NCBI RefSeq assembly: GCF_000382305.1
Contig: NZ_KB908018.1
Span: 62,001 to 126,000 of the forward strand
Reading direction: 5' to 3'
From: Vitreoscilla stercoraria DSM 513
GTDB taxonomy: Bacteria > Pseudomonadota > Gammaproteobacteria > Burkholderiales > Neisseriaceae
Length of the DNA: 64,000 nt
Below the pieces are notes generated by a model, which was given only the letters and a program-made list of their open reading frames with translations, did no database searches and was not told the DNA's origin. Below are positions 8,418-16,779 of the stretch, piece by piece. The position numbers were made by a program, and so were the translations under genes. Each line of letters starts with the position of its first letter. The first letter of the stretch is position 1.

Positions 8418-9902
8418 ATGCACATTATTTTAATTGTTGCTTTGATTGGTTTGTTAGTGGTCTTTAAGATTGTGAAGGACAAGCAATCTAAGGCCGCTGG
8501 CAGTCAAGCATCTGAAAAAGCAGGGCTGAAGAAAAAAAATAAAAACGAAGCTCAAAAATCAGATAAGTCTAGGCAAGCTAAAGGTGAGCATGCCAATTCT
8601 GAAACCGAGGAAAGTGACTCAGCTTCTAAAAACATTGAAGATCAGCTAACTCAAATTAATTTGAGCCAACCTGTTAAGGTATCTGTAGAGGAGGTCGATC
8701 CTTTAACAGAATACAAAGTTTATAAAGAATTCGGTTATTTGGATAAAGCAGCTGAGTCCTTACATGCTTATATTCAATCTCACCAAGTTAAAAATGTAGA
8801 TATTTTATTAGAATTGTCTTCATTATATTTAAGCTTAGAAAACTACGAGGCGTTGAGTGATTTTGTAAGAACCAGCAAAAATGAATTCACTAATGAGCAA
8901 GTGGGTGAAATCATTCGTGTTGGTTTGGAGCAAGATGCTAATAACCTAGAATTACGTGTATTAGCGGATGAAGTGTTGAGTTGGGATGTTGAAACCATTA
9001 ATACGCAGGTTTTGCATACTGAACAGCATGAGAATCAAGTTGTTGCAGAAAAATCTCAGGCTATGCCAGCTGAGAGTATGGCAAGTCATGATTCTAATAT
9101 TCAGATGGTTGCTCGTGCTGCTACTGGCATCGAAGAAGGTAAATTGGTGGTCGGACATGGTTCCTTACAGCCGGTAACACATGAAGAGTTGCAAGTGATT
9201 TCTGCGATGTTACCTAATGATCACGCAGTAAAATTGATGAGAACCTTTGCCGATTACACTACTTTTACACATAAATTTGACCGTTCATTGTCTAAATTGA
9301 AAAATCCAGCAGCTGCATTGGTGGACGCATTGGGCTTGGATTACCAAAATAAAAATATCGATGCATTCGCCCATCATTTATGGGAGTTGTATAATATTTT
9401 GGGCAAGAATGGTCAAAATATTAAAGATAAAATGTTAGGCTGGGGCTATAGTTTAGGCAATCATGAAGTATTAAATCGTTTGGCTATGGTTAGCAATGAG
9501 CAAGAAGTACGTGATATTGGTCGTGAGTTTGGTTATCGAATGCAGCCTAAAAGTGCCAGCATGAGTTTACCATTGGTAAGTGATGATACAGGTTCTAGCT
9601 TGGCGAAAAGCTTGGGTCGAGATGTAAATAGTATTTTGCAAGAGGCCGATGCTTATTTGATGTATGGCCAATTAGATGAGGCGATGCAAGCGCTTGAACA
9701 AGGTATTAAGTTGCATAAAAATGAACCTCAATTGTATGTCAATTTGTTTGAATTGTATGAGCGTGCTGAAAGTTGGGAGCGCCTAGAAGAATTCTCTAAA
9801 CGTTTGCGTACCGATGTGCATGACTTACCAGAGGAAGTTATCTTGGTGATGGCGAAGCTAGTACAAAAATTCAAAAATAATAATATTGGAATGGTGGCCT
9901 AA
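8418..9902 (+). CDS. Membrane-anchored protein with TPR-like helical repeats (FimV-like layout)
   Basis: I do not recognise a named family. The protein begins with one membrane helix (IILIVALIGLLVVF), followed by a highly charged low-complexity linker rich in Lys, Glu and Ser. Two regions then resemble TPR or FimV C-terminal helical repeats: near residues 105-165 (EYKVYKEFGYLDKAAESL, LLELSSLYLSLENYEAL) and near 405-470 (EADAYLMYGQLDEAMQALE, YVNLFELYERAESWERLEE). The start could be ATG 8418 or TTG/GTG codons up to 27 bases upstream. Such proteins act as scaffolds, so a polar or membrane hub for the downstream GTPase module is plausible but is inference. The next gene begins two bases after its stop. 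Confidence 0.75.
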   Translation: MHIILIVALIGLLVVFKIVKDKQSKAAGSQASEKAGLKKKNKNEAQKSDKSRQAKGEHANSETEESDSASKNIEDQLTQINLSQPVKVSVEEVDPLTEYKVYKEFGYLDKAAESLHAYIQSHQVKNVDILLELSSLYLSLENYEALSDFVRTSKNEFTNEQVGEIIRVGLEQDANNLELRVLADEVLSWDVETINTQVLHTEQHENQVVAEKSQAMPAESMASHDSNIQMVARAATGIEEGKLVVGHGSLQPVTHEELQVISAMLPNDHAVKLMRTFADYTTFTHKFDRSLSKLKNPAAALVDALGLDYQNKNIDAFAHHLWELYNILGKNGQNIKDKMLGWGYSLGNHEVLNRLAMVSNEQEVRDIGREFGYRMQPKSASMSLPLVSDDTGSSLAKSLGRDVNSILQEADAYLMYGQLDEAMQALEQGIKLHKNEPQLYVNLFELYERAESWERLEEFSKRLRTDVHDLPEEVILVMAKLVQKFKNNNIGMVA

Positions 9903-9904
9903 TC

Positions 9905-11110
9905 ATGAACTCAGTGTCTAATATGCCTTCAGTGAAGGTAATGTTATTAGGGGTAGATGCTCGAAAATCTGCAATTTTCAGCATGGCATTCAAAATGCAC
10001 TCAGCGACCAACTATCAATTGGCAGAAAGTAATACTCAGGCCGATGTTTTGGTAGTTGATGTTGATGGTATGGGAGGAGAAGAATTATGGGAAAAAGCTT
10101 GTGCTCAATACGCAGGTATTCCTAAAGTCTACTCATCTATTATGGAGCCTAAATTTGATGTTGCTTATTTGCCTAAACCCATCAAAATAGAAACTTTATT
10201 TCCTGTATTAAGAGCTGCTTTGTCGGGGTTGGTGACATTTAAGGCGACAGAAGGCGGTGAACAAGGTTCTGGTCGTGACCGATTGTCATTTAAACAACAA
10301 GCCAAAGATTACAAAAATACGCTATCTGATGAGCCTGTGGCAACTATGGCACCGCGTGATGTGCGTTTCCCTGTTGAGCAGCTGCAATTATTTGATGCAC
10401 ATCAAGGTTTATTGGGAACGTTGCGTCAAGCGGCCAAACAGGCTGAAAATGTGGCTTTGATTGTAGAAAACAAACCTATTTTGATGTATTTTGCTGATAT
10501 TGAACGAGTATTGTTGGCCGTGGCTCCAAGTCGTTTAGAGCAAATTTGTCAAGATGCTAATATTGTGATTCAGGTTAAAAAAATTGGTGATCATCCAGAA
10601 TGGAAACAACATGCTAAGGCACAAATGGATTCGTGTTTGTGGCAGTTTGCTATCTGGACTTCACAGGGTCGATTGCCTAATGATTTGAATGTTAATCAGC
10701 CGATTTCATTACACAGTTGGCCAAATATTACTCGACTGGCATATATACCAGATGCGATGCGCTTATCTGCTTTTTTAACCAAATCGCCAGTTAGTTTACC
10801 TATGACGTATAAAATGATTCGGGTTGAATTAACAGATTTGCTAAATTTCATCTCTGCATGCCATGTCACAAACTTGATTCGAATGACATCTGCTACATCA
10901 GCTGGAGTTACAGCATCAGCTACAGTTGGATTAGGCTCGCAAGGTCAGCAACAAACTGTACATACTACTGCTAATCATTCTGCATCGCAGCAAGTGTCAG
11001 AAAATGAGAATCAGGTTACACAAGCGGCTCCTGTTGCGTCGCCAGCACGTCCTAAGCAGCAACCAAGCTCAATGTTGCAGCGTTTGTTGAAAAAATTAAC
11101 AGGTAAATAA
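9905..11110 (+). CDS. Unrecognised protein with an N-terminal receiver-like domain
   Basis: The first 100 residues look like a degenerate response-regulator receiver: beta-1 VKVMLLGVD, a possible phosphoacceptor Asp at 52 or 54 in LVVDVDG, Ser77/78 in VYSS, and a Lys91-Pro92 pair in YLPKPI. The usual acidic pair after beta-1 is missing, so phosphorylation is doubtful. Residues about 125-330 form a second domain of unknown family with aromatic signatures (WQFAIWTSQG, LHSWPNITRLAYIPDAM). The C-terminal part is Ala/Gln/Thr rich and ends in a basic helix LQRLLKKLTGK. It is coupled to the upstream TPR-like gene and lies 18 bases before the GTPase gene, suggesting an input or adaptor component. Confidence 0.6.
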   Translation: MNSVSNMPSVKVMLLGVDARKSAIFSMAFKMHSATNYQLAESNTQADVLVVDVDGMGGEELWEKACAQYAGIPKVYSSIMEPKFDVAYLPKPIKIETLFPVLRAALSGLVTFKATEGGEQGSGRDRLSFKQQAKDYKNTLSDEPVATMAPRDVRFPVEQLQLFDAHQGLLGTLRQAAKQAENVALIVENKPILMYFADIERVLLAVAPSRLEQICQDANIVIQVKKIGDHPEWKQHAKAQMDSCLWQFAIWTSQGRLPNDLNVNQPISLHSWPNITRLAYIPDAMRLSAFLTKSPVSLPMTYKMIRVELTDLLNFISACHVTNLIRMTSATSAGVTASATVGLGSQGQQQTVHTTANHSASQQVSENENQVTQAAPVASPARPKQQPSSMLQRLLKKLTGK

Positions 11111-11128
11111 AATTTAAGGTAGGATTCG

Positions 11129-11665
11129 ATGATTGAAAGTAAAATTATTTTTACAGGGCCTGTTGGAGTTGGTAAAACTACTGCCATTGCTGCAATCAGT
11201 GATGAACCGCCCATTCAAACAGATGCTCGTGCATCTGATATGACCTTATCACGTAAAGCCAATACGACTGTGGCGATGGACTATGGTGTGATTCGTCTGG
11301 ATGAGTCAACAAAGGTGCATTTATATGGTACTCCGGGTCAAGAGCGTTTTGACTTTATGTGGGAAATTTTAAGCCAAGGTAGTATCGGTTTGATTTTGAT
11401 GTTAGACAATACGCGTTCTAATCCGTTAAAAGACCTAACATTTTTTATGGAAGCCTTTGCAGATTTGATTGAGGTTGCTCCGATGGTGATTGGTGTGACA
11501 AAAATGGATTTGCAACCTAAACCAAATTTGGATGTCTATCGTAATTATTTACATGAGAACAAAATCAATGCGCCAGTATTTGAAATTGATGCTCGTGAGG
11601 AGAACGACGTTAAAAATTTGGTGATGGCTTTATTATTTTCGATTGACCCTGGTTTAGAGGCTTAA
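11129..11665 (+). CDS. Small Ras-like GTPase of the MglA / CvnD (COG2229) type
   Basis: The 178-residue protein is a single G domain: P-loop GPVGVGKT at residues 10-17, switch I region with TTVAMDYG, G3 motif GTPGQERF at 67-74 (Gly where most have Asp, as I recall for COG2229), G4 TKMD at 124-127, and G5-like EIDARE. Prokaryotic GTPases of this type work with roadblock-domain partners: MglA with MglB in polarity and motility, and CvnD with CvnB in Streptomyces conservons. Here a roadblock protein is encoded two genes downstream and another probable one in between. Its link to the wza-wzb-wzc genes upstream is by location only. Confidence 0.88.
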   Translation: MIESKIIFTGPVGVGKTTAIAAISDEPPIQTDARASDMTLSRKANTTVAMDYGVIRLDESTKVHLYGTPGQERFDFMWEILSQGSIGLILMLDNTRSNPLKDLTFFMEAFADLIEVAPMVIGVTKMDLQPKPNLDVYRNYLHENKINAPVFEIDAREENDVKNLVMALLFSIDPGLEA

Positions 11666-11669
11666 TCGT

Positions 11670-12308
11670 ATGCAAGCACAATTCTCATTACAGTCAGAGC
11701 TTTATCCTAAGCTAACACCAGCTGGTGCTTATTTTGCGGTTTCGGGTAATGCAGAAAACCCTAGTCGCACCTTCTTATGTAATGTTTTAGGAGAGCGTAA
11801 GCCCATCAATGCGACCGCTGAAAAAGTGCAAGCATGGGGGCAAACAGACAATTTAGAGTCTGCCGTCAATATCTTGTATCGTTTACAGAAGCTAGAGTTT
11901 ATTACAGGCACTTTAGAGCCTGAATTGGTTTCTGCGAATAATATGGAAGCGACGTTGCCAGACTTATTGAAACAATTATCGGATACGGGTCGCGCACTAT
12001 TGGCCAATGATACAGGTCTCTATATTGCTGAGTCAGGATTTCATCATGAGTCTGCTGAGGAAATCTCGGCACTGGCTGGTGAAGTAATACGTTTATCAGA
12101 GCAACATGCATTATTGATTCGTAACAATTTGAACATCAACCAAAGTGCATGGGGTATTTGTGATCCATCGGGACAAAGTCATTTGGCTTTTTACCCATTG
12201 TATTTTGGTGAATACAAATTTGTATTGGTGATTGCAGGCACTCCCCAGTTACAATCAGATGCATTTGTAAAAATGGTCGAGATCTTATATCAACGTTACG
12301 GTTTTTAA
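11670..12308 (+). CDS. Unrecognised 212-residue protein with a probable C-terminal roadblock-like domain
   Basis: The N-terminal half (to about residue 85) includes ESAVNILYRLQKLEFITG, which reads like a small winged-helix or DUF4388-like segment. The C-terminal part (about 95-210) has a strand-helix-strand order like roadblock/LC7 domains: LLANDTGLYIAESG, a helix EEISALAGEVIRLSEQ, GICDPSGQSHLAFYPL, then FVLVIAG. It begins four bases after the GTPase stop codon and ends 28 bases before the clear roadblock gene. If the fold reading is right, the operon encodes two different roadblock subunits for one GTPase. Function is unproven. Confidence 0.6.
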   Translation: MQAQFSLQSELYPKLTPAGAYFAVSGNAENPSRTFLCNVLGERKPINATAEKVQAWGQTDNLESAVNILYRLQKLEFITGTLEPELVSANNMEATLPDLLKQLSDTGRALLANDTGLYIAESGFHHESAEEISALAGEVIRLSEQHALLIRNNLNINQSAWGICDPSGQSHLAFYPLYFGEYKFVLVIAGTPQLQSDAFVKMVEILYQRYGF

Positions 12309-12336
12309 TTTTTATTTTAGAAGTTGGAGAATTTAA

Positions 12337-12699
12337 ATGCGTGAACAAATGCTCAAGTCTATTCTGAGTGATTTAAATGGCTCATCAGCAGATATCGAAG
12401 CATCTGCTATTATCTCTGCCGATGGTTTGACCATGGCAGCTTTATTACCTCAAGATGTAGACGAAGATCGTGTTGGTGCAATGGCAGCTGCGATGTTGGC
12501 CTTGGGTGAACGTACTGCACGTGAATTGAATCGTGGTGATCTTGACCAAGTGATGGTTAAAGGTAGCAATGGTTATATTTTGATGAGTTATGCAGGTCAC
12601 GATGCTGTATTGACGGTGATTGCCAAAGAAGGTGCTAAGTTAGGTTTGATTTTCTTAGATGCCAAGCGTGCTGCTAAAAACATCGTTGATATCTTGTAA
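12337..12699 (+). CDS. Roadblock/LC7-domain protein (MglB-like)
   Basis: This 120-residue protein is a single roadblock domain. It has an N-terminal helix (MLKSILSDLNG), ASAIISADGLTMAALLP, a helix VGAMAAAMLALGERTARELN, VMVKGSNGYILMSYAG, and VLTVIAKEGAKLGLIFLDAKRAA. MglB, CvnB and related proteins with this pattern dimerise and act as GTPase-activating or scaffold partners of MglA/CvnD-type GTPases, one of which is encoded two genes upstream. A TTGGAG site precedes the ATG. It is the last gene of the set and is followed by a terminator 80 bases on. Confidence 0.88.
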   Translation: MREQMLKSILSDLNGSSADIEASAIISADGLTMAALLPQDVDEDRVGAMAAAMLALGERTARELNRGDLDQVMVKGSNGYILMSYAGHDAVLTVIAKEGAKLGLIFLDAKRAAKNIVDIL

Positions 12700-12778
12700 G
12701 ATTATTTTTAAGAAGGTTAGGCAAAATATTTGCCTAACTCTGTAATCACGCTACTTCTAAAGTAATTGTTACATGAAT

Positions 12779-12806
12779 GCTCGGTCTTTTTGAGACCGGG
12801 CTTTTT
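12779..12806 (+). terminator. Terminator of the Wza-to-roadblock gene set
   Basis: GCTCGGTCT pairs with AGACCGGGC (one G-U pair) over a short loop and is followed by TTTTT. It has no DUS-like sequence, unlike most terminators in this window. Confidence 0.85.
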
Positions 12807-13448
12807 CATCTGATTGAATATTTTGTCATACATAGGTAATAGCGCAGTCTTAATATTTTTTTATCATATGATGTTGTAATTAGGTTAAATTTTGATGACT
12901 GTGGTTGTTTTCATAGGTATATGATTGGTTTGATTGAGTGGCGTGTCAGCTGTGGTTTCAAATACCAATAAAAAGAGCGTCCTGTAAATATTACAGGACG
13001 CTCTTTTTATTGATGTTATGATATATTCTTATTTCATCTAGCGAAACAAAGTCAGCATTTTTTAGATGAGGCCTGATTCAATTGAAGCCATTGTATAGTA
13101 AAGATTGATTGAGGGTGTATGCCATGTCATGGATATTCAATGCACATGATATTTTGAATGCTTATTTCAATGATGGCATATCTTATATGAGATATAAAAA
13201 TTGAAATTTTATTTTGATTGAGTGTTGGCGTGTCATGTTTATCAGCAGATTTATTTTTATCAAAAATGTTGTAATCTAACCAGACTATATTCACATGATA
13301 TTTTTAAAAAAATATATTAGAAATTTATTTTGGATTTTGTAAAGCTATGCAATAAGTTTCATGCTGTTATTATAGTAAACGACAAAATGATTCAATGGCA
13401 GTAAAATGCAGCCATTCATTGATTGACCTTTAATTTGGAGCTGTTCCA
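12807..13448. other. Long intergenic region with an isolated DUS-pair hairpin
   Basis: About 640 AT-rich bases separate the GTPase operon from pepN. Apart from the hairpin at 12971-13008 I see no supported gene. A 26-codon open frame at 13124-13204 has a GAGGGTG-like site before its ATG but no other support. The pepN promoter must lie toward the end of this stretch. Confidence 0.5.
12971..13008. terminator. Isolated DUS-pair hairpin with T run
   Basis: AAAGAGCGTCCTGTAA faces its exact complement and continues into TTTTT, a perfect arm-to-arm match. No gene lies between it and the terminator 165 bases upstream, so it either ends an unseen short transcript or is a leftover of a lost gene. It can also serve the minus direction. 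Confidence 0.75.
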
Positions 13449-16100
13449 ATGCAGACTGTTCATTATCTTAAAGACTATAAGCGTCCTGAATTTACCGTGA
13501 CGCAATTAGACTTGCACTTTGATATTCAAGAAACCCATACTCAAGTGAAGGCACGCATGCTCGTATTGCCTAAACAAGAGCAGTCTTCGATTTTAGTATT
13601 GGATGGTTCGGCACAGTTGGTGAGTGTGGTTTTAGATGGTGAGGTTTTAGGCAGCGATGCATACCAAGTACAAGATGAATGCTTGCGTATTCCCAATGTG
13701 CCTGTTGAAAGCTTTGTGCTGGAAATCACGACCAAGGTTTATCCTGAGCAAAACAAAAGCTTGATGGGTTTGTATGCATCCAATGGCAATTTGTATACCC
13801 AATGTGAGCCAGAAGGCTTTCGTAAAATCACTTATTATTTAGACCGTCCTGATGTGATGACCAAATTCAGTACGACGATTGTGGCGGATAAAAAACGTTA
13901 TCCCGTTTTGCTATCGAATGGCAATCAAGTGGCAGCAGGTGACATTGATAAAAAACGTCATTATGTGAAATGGATTGATCCATTTCGCAAGCCAAGTTAT
14001 TTGTTTGCTTTGGTGGCGGGCGATTTTGCATGTAGCAAAGACGAATTCATGACTCAATCAGGTCGTAAGGTCGCCATTCATTTTTACACTTCCGAGCAAG
14101 ACAAACACAAAGTGCCTTATGCCATTGATGCCTTAAAACGCTCAATGCGTTGGGATGAAGAACGCTTTGGGCTGGAATATGATTTAGACATCTTTATGGT
14201 GGTGGCCGTTGGCGACTTTAATATGGGTGCGATGGAAAACAAAGGTTTGAATATTTTCAATACCAAATATGTGTTTGCCGATGCCCAAACCGCCACAGAC
14301 AAAGATTTCGAACACATTGAAGCGGTCATTGGTCATGAATATTTCCATAATTGGACGGGCAACCGTGTCACTTGTCGTGATTGGTTCCAATTGTCATTGA
14401 AAGAAGGTTTGACGGTTTTCCGTGACCAAGAATTTTCAGGTGACATGGCCAATCGTGATGTGCGTCGTATTGAAAATGTGATGGTTTTGCGTGGCCACCA
14501 ATTCCCTGAAGATGCAGGTCCTACCGCACATCCGATTCGTCCTGCATCGTATACTGAAATGAACAATTTCTATACTTTGACCATATACGAAAAAGGTTCT
14601 GAAGTGGTGCGTATGTTGCACACTTTGTTGGGTGAAGAAGGTTTTCAAAAAGGCATGAAGTTGTATTTCCAACGTCATGATGGACAAGCCGTTACATGTG
14701 ATGATTTTCGTTTGGCGATGGCCGATGCCAATGCGTATGATTTGAGCCAATTTGCTTTGTGGTACAGCCAAGCGGGTACACCGCAAGTGAAGCTGCGCAG
14801 TGAATACGATGCTCAAAACCAAGTTTTGCGCATCCATGCACAACAGACATTGCCAGCAACGCCTGATACCACTTTGCCAAAACAAGCCATGATGATTCCG
14901 ATGACAGTAGGCATGTTGACGCAAGATGGACAAGCACAAACTTTTGTCATCGATGGCAAGCAAGCAGATGAAACGGTATTGGTATTGACTGCATTTGAGC
15001 AAACTTGGGAATTTCAGCAAGTGGCATCTGCACCTATTTTGTCATTATTGCGTGGATTCAGTGCGCCTATTTATTTGGAATATGCGTATTCTGAAGCAGA
15101 TTTGATGACTTTGATGCTGAATGATGTCGATGCATTTGCACGTTGGGAAGCAGGTCAAACTTTGTTCCGCCGCGTGATGAAACAAGCCGTGTGTGCTTTG
15201 CGTGCTGAGCAAGAGATGCCTAATATCGATGGCTTGATTCAGGCTTTATCGCAATTGATGCAGCAAGAAATAGACCCTGCCTTGTTGGCTTTGATGTTGA
15301 CCATTCCAAGTGAGCAAGAGATTTGGGATCAAGATTTCGAACATTTGAATCCTGTATTGTTGTGGCAAGCGCGTGAATGGTTGGTGTTGAGCATTGCCAA
15401 AACCTGTTTGAAAGAAATCAGTGATTTGCGTTTGAAAGCGCGTGAAGCCGAGCAAAAAAGTGGTATTGCCAATATTCGTGATTACCATCCTGAATTGGCC
15501 AAATTGCGTAGCCTGATCAGTACCACACGTTCGTATGCTGCGCGTGCACAGCCTGAAGTTTTGGTGTATTTGAATCAACAATACGAAAACCTCACATTCA
15601 ATATGACGCACGAGTGGGGTATTTTACAAGCCATCAATCATGAAACAAGCCCATTGCGTGACCAAATGTTACAGCAATTTGCTCAAAAATTTGACCATGA
15701 TGCTTTGGTGATGGATAAATATTTTACTTTGGTGGCCAGCAGCAGTCGAGAAGATGCTTTTGAACGTGTACAGGACGCTTTGAAGCATCCGCGTTTTAGT
15801 ATGGAAAACCCGAATAAAGTGCGTTCTTTGATTGGCACGTTCACACGCAATACTCGTCATTTTCACCATGAATCGGGTATAGGTTATGCGTTTGTAACCG
15901 ATAAAATCATTGAATTGGATGCTTATAATCCACAAGTGGCGGCACGTTTGGTACAAGCATTCAATGTCTTGAATCGTGTGGATGTGCAGCGTCAAAATTT
16001 GATGTTGGCACAGTTGCAACGTATTCAAGCGCAAGCGAGCTTGTCTAAAGACACAGGTGAAATTGTGGGTAAAATTTTGTCACAATTTCAAGTTGCATAA
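13449..16100 (+). CDS. pepN: Aminopeptidase N (M1 family zinc metallopeptidase)
   Basis: This cytoplasmic enzyme removes N-terminal amino acids from peptides. The 883-residue length matches PepN. The substrate-binding GAMEN motif is near residues 260-264. The zinc site HEYFH is at 296-300, with the third ligand Glu319 in LKEGL spaced as the family requires. The C-terminal DUF3458-type Ig-like and helical domains fill residues about 440-883. The start is preceded by TTGGAGC. A DUS-like copy at 15769 is read as VQDAL, and a GCGTCCTGAA variant near the start is read as KRPE. A GST-like gene follows after 18 bases. Confidence 0.96.
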   Translation: MQTVHYLKDYKRPEFTVTQLDLHFDIQETHTQVKARMLVLPKQEQSSILVLDGSAQLVSVVLDGEVLGSDAYQVQDECLRIPNVPVESFVLEITTKVYPEQNKSLMGLYASNGNLYTQCEPEGFRKITYYLDRPDVMTKFSTTIVADKKRYPVLLSNGNQVAAGDIDKKRHYVKWIDPFRKPSYLFALVAGDFACSKDEFMTQSGRKVAIHFYTSEQDKHKVPYAIDALKRSMRWDEERFGLEYDLDIFMVVAVGDFNMGAMENKGLNIFNTKYVFADAQTATDKDFEHIEAVIGHEYFHNWTGNRVTCRDWFQLSLKEGLTVFRDQEFSGDMANRDVRRIENVMVLRGHQFPEDAGPTAHPIRPASYTEMNNFYTLTIYEKGSEVVRMLHTLLGEEGFQKGMKLYFQRHDGQAVTCDDFRLAMADANAYDLSQFALWYSQAGTPQVKLRSEYDAQNQVLRIHAQQTLPATPDTTLPKQAMMIPMTVGMLTQDGQAQTFVIDGKQADETVLVLTAFEQTWEFQQVASAPILSLLRGFSAPIYLEYAYSEADLMTLMLNDVDAFARWEAGQTLFRRVMKQAVCALRAEQEMPNIDGLIQALSQLMQQEIDPALLALMLTIPSEQEIWDQDFEHLNPVLLWQAREWLVLSIAKTCLKEISDLRLKAREAEQKSGIANIRDYHPELAKLRSLISTTRSYAARAQPEVLVYLNQQYENLTFNMTHEWGILQAINHETSPLRDQMLQQFAQKFDHDALVMDKYFTLVASSSREDAFERVQDALKHPRFSMENPNKVRSLIGTFTRNTRHFHHESGIGYAFVTDKIIELDAYNPQVAARLVQAFNVLNRVDVQRQNLMLAQLQRIQAQASLSKDTGEIVGKILSQFQVA
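15769..15780 (-). repeat. DUS-like motif inside pepN
   Basis: TACAGGACGCTT, exact core, translated as V-Q-D-A. Confidence 0.75.
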
Positions 16101-16118
16101 TGTAAATAAGGAATGACC

Positions 16119-16715
16119 ATGAAGCTTTATACCTTACCTCATGCAGGTTCGATTGTGGCTCAAGTTGCATTGACTTGGGCTAAGGCTGAGCATGAAGTGG
16201 TGAAATTGGATTTTGCAGGGACGAAAACGCCTGAGTATTTGAGTTTGAACCCACAAGGTGTCGTACCATTATTGGATGACAATGGTTTTTTAATCACACA
16301 AAACATGGCAATTTTGAATTATTTGAATCAGATTTATCCTGAAGCCAAATTGTTTGGTGGTGGTGATATCAAAGCGCAAACGCAAGTACAGCAATGGTTT
16401 GCGTTCACCAATTCAGACATTCATTCCAAAATAAGTGTGTTGTTTAAGGCCGCTCAATGGGTTGAAACCGATGCAGCGCAAGCGTCCTTAAAAGCCAATG
16501 TCAAAGCACAATTGCATCAATTGTATGCTTTATGGGATCAGCATTTACAGGCACAAGCACAGAAAGCTTTGACGATTGCCGATGTGTATGTGGCGGTCAC
16601 CATGAATTGGGCCAAAATGCATGCACTGGATTTGAGCGATTTGGTGGCTTTGAATGCTTTGTATGAGCGTGTGATGTCAGACCCAGCTGTACAAACGGTA
16701 TTGGCCGCGCAATGA
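16119..16715 (+). CDS. Glutathione S-transferase family protein
   Basis: The N-terminal thioredoxin-fold domain reads KLYTLPHAGSIVAQVALTWA and contains the glutathione-binding segment GVVPLLDDNG with the conserved cis-proline, then TQNMAILNYL. A helical C-terminal domain follows. At 199 residues it has normal GST length. The ATG at 16119 is preferred over the one six bases earlier because TAAGGA would abut the earlier codon. The Ser in PHAGS suggests a beta-class-like or related active site, but the physiological substrate cannot be told. It lies directly after pepN and ends at a bidirectional hairpin. Confidence 0.88.
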   Translation: MKLYTLPHAGSIVAQVALTWAKAEHEVVKLDFAGTKTPEYLSLNPQGVVPLLDDNGFLITQNMAILNYLNQIYPEAKLFGGGDIKAQTQVQQWFAFTNSDIHSKISVLFKAAQWVETDAAQASLKANVKAQLHQLYALWDQHLQAQAQKALTIADVYVAVTMNWAKMHALDLSDLVALNALYERVMSDPAVQTVLAAQ

Positions 16716-16735
16716 TTTTTTAATGTGATGATGGA

Positions 16736-16772
16736 ACAAGCGTCCTGTAATGAGTTTACAGGACGCTTTTTG
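16736..16772. terminator. Bidirectional DUS-pair terminator between convergent genes
   Basis: AAGCGTCCTGTAA and TTACAGGACGCTT flank a five-base loop, with T runs reachable in both directions. It separates the GST-like gene on the plus strand from cdsA on the minus strand. Confidence 0.88.
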
Positions 16773-16779
16773 ATGGATG

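Noticed and set aside
4500..12699. Complete capsule synthesis locus
   Set aside because: Only export and phosphorylation proteins are present; there is no glycosyltransferase, Wzx, Wzy or nucleotide-sugar enzyme in the window.
13124..13204. 26-codon frame with a GAGGGTG-like site
   Set aside because: Too short and unsupported by motif or neighbour to call; kept only as a possibility in the intergenic finding.
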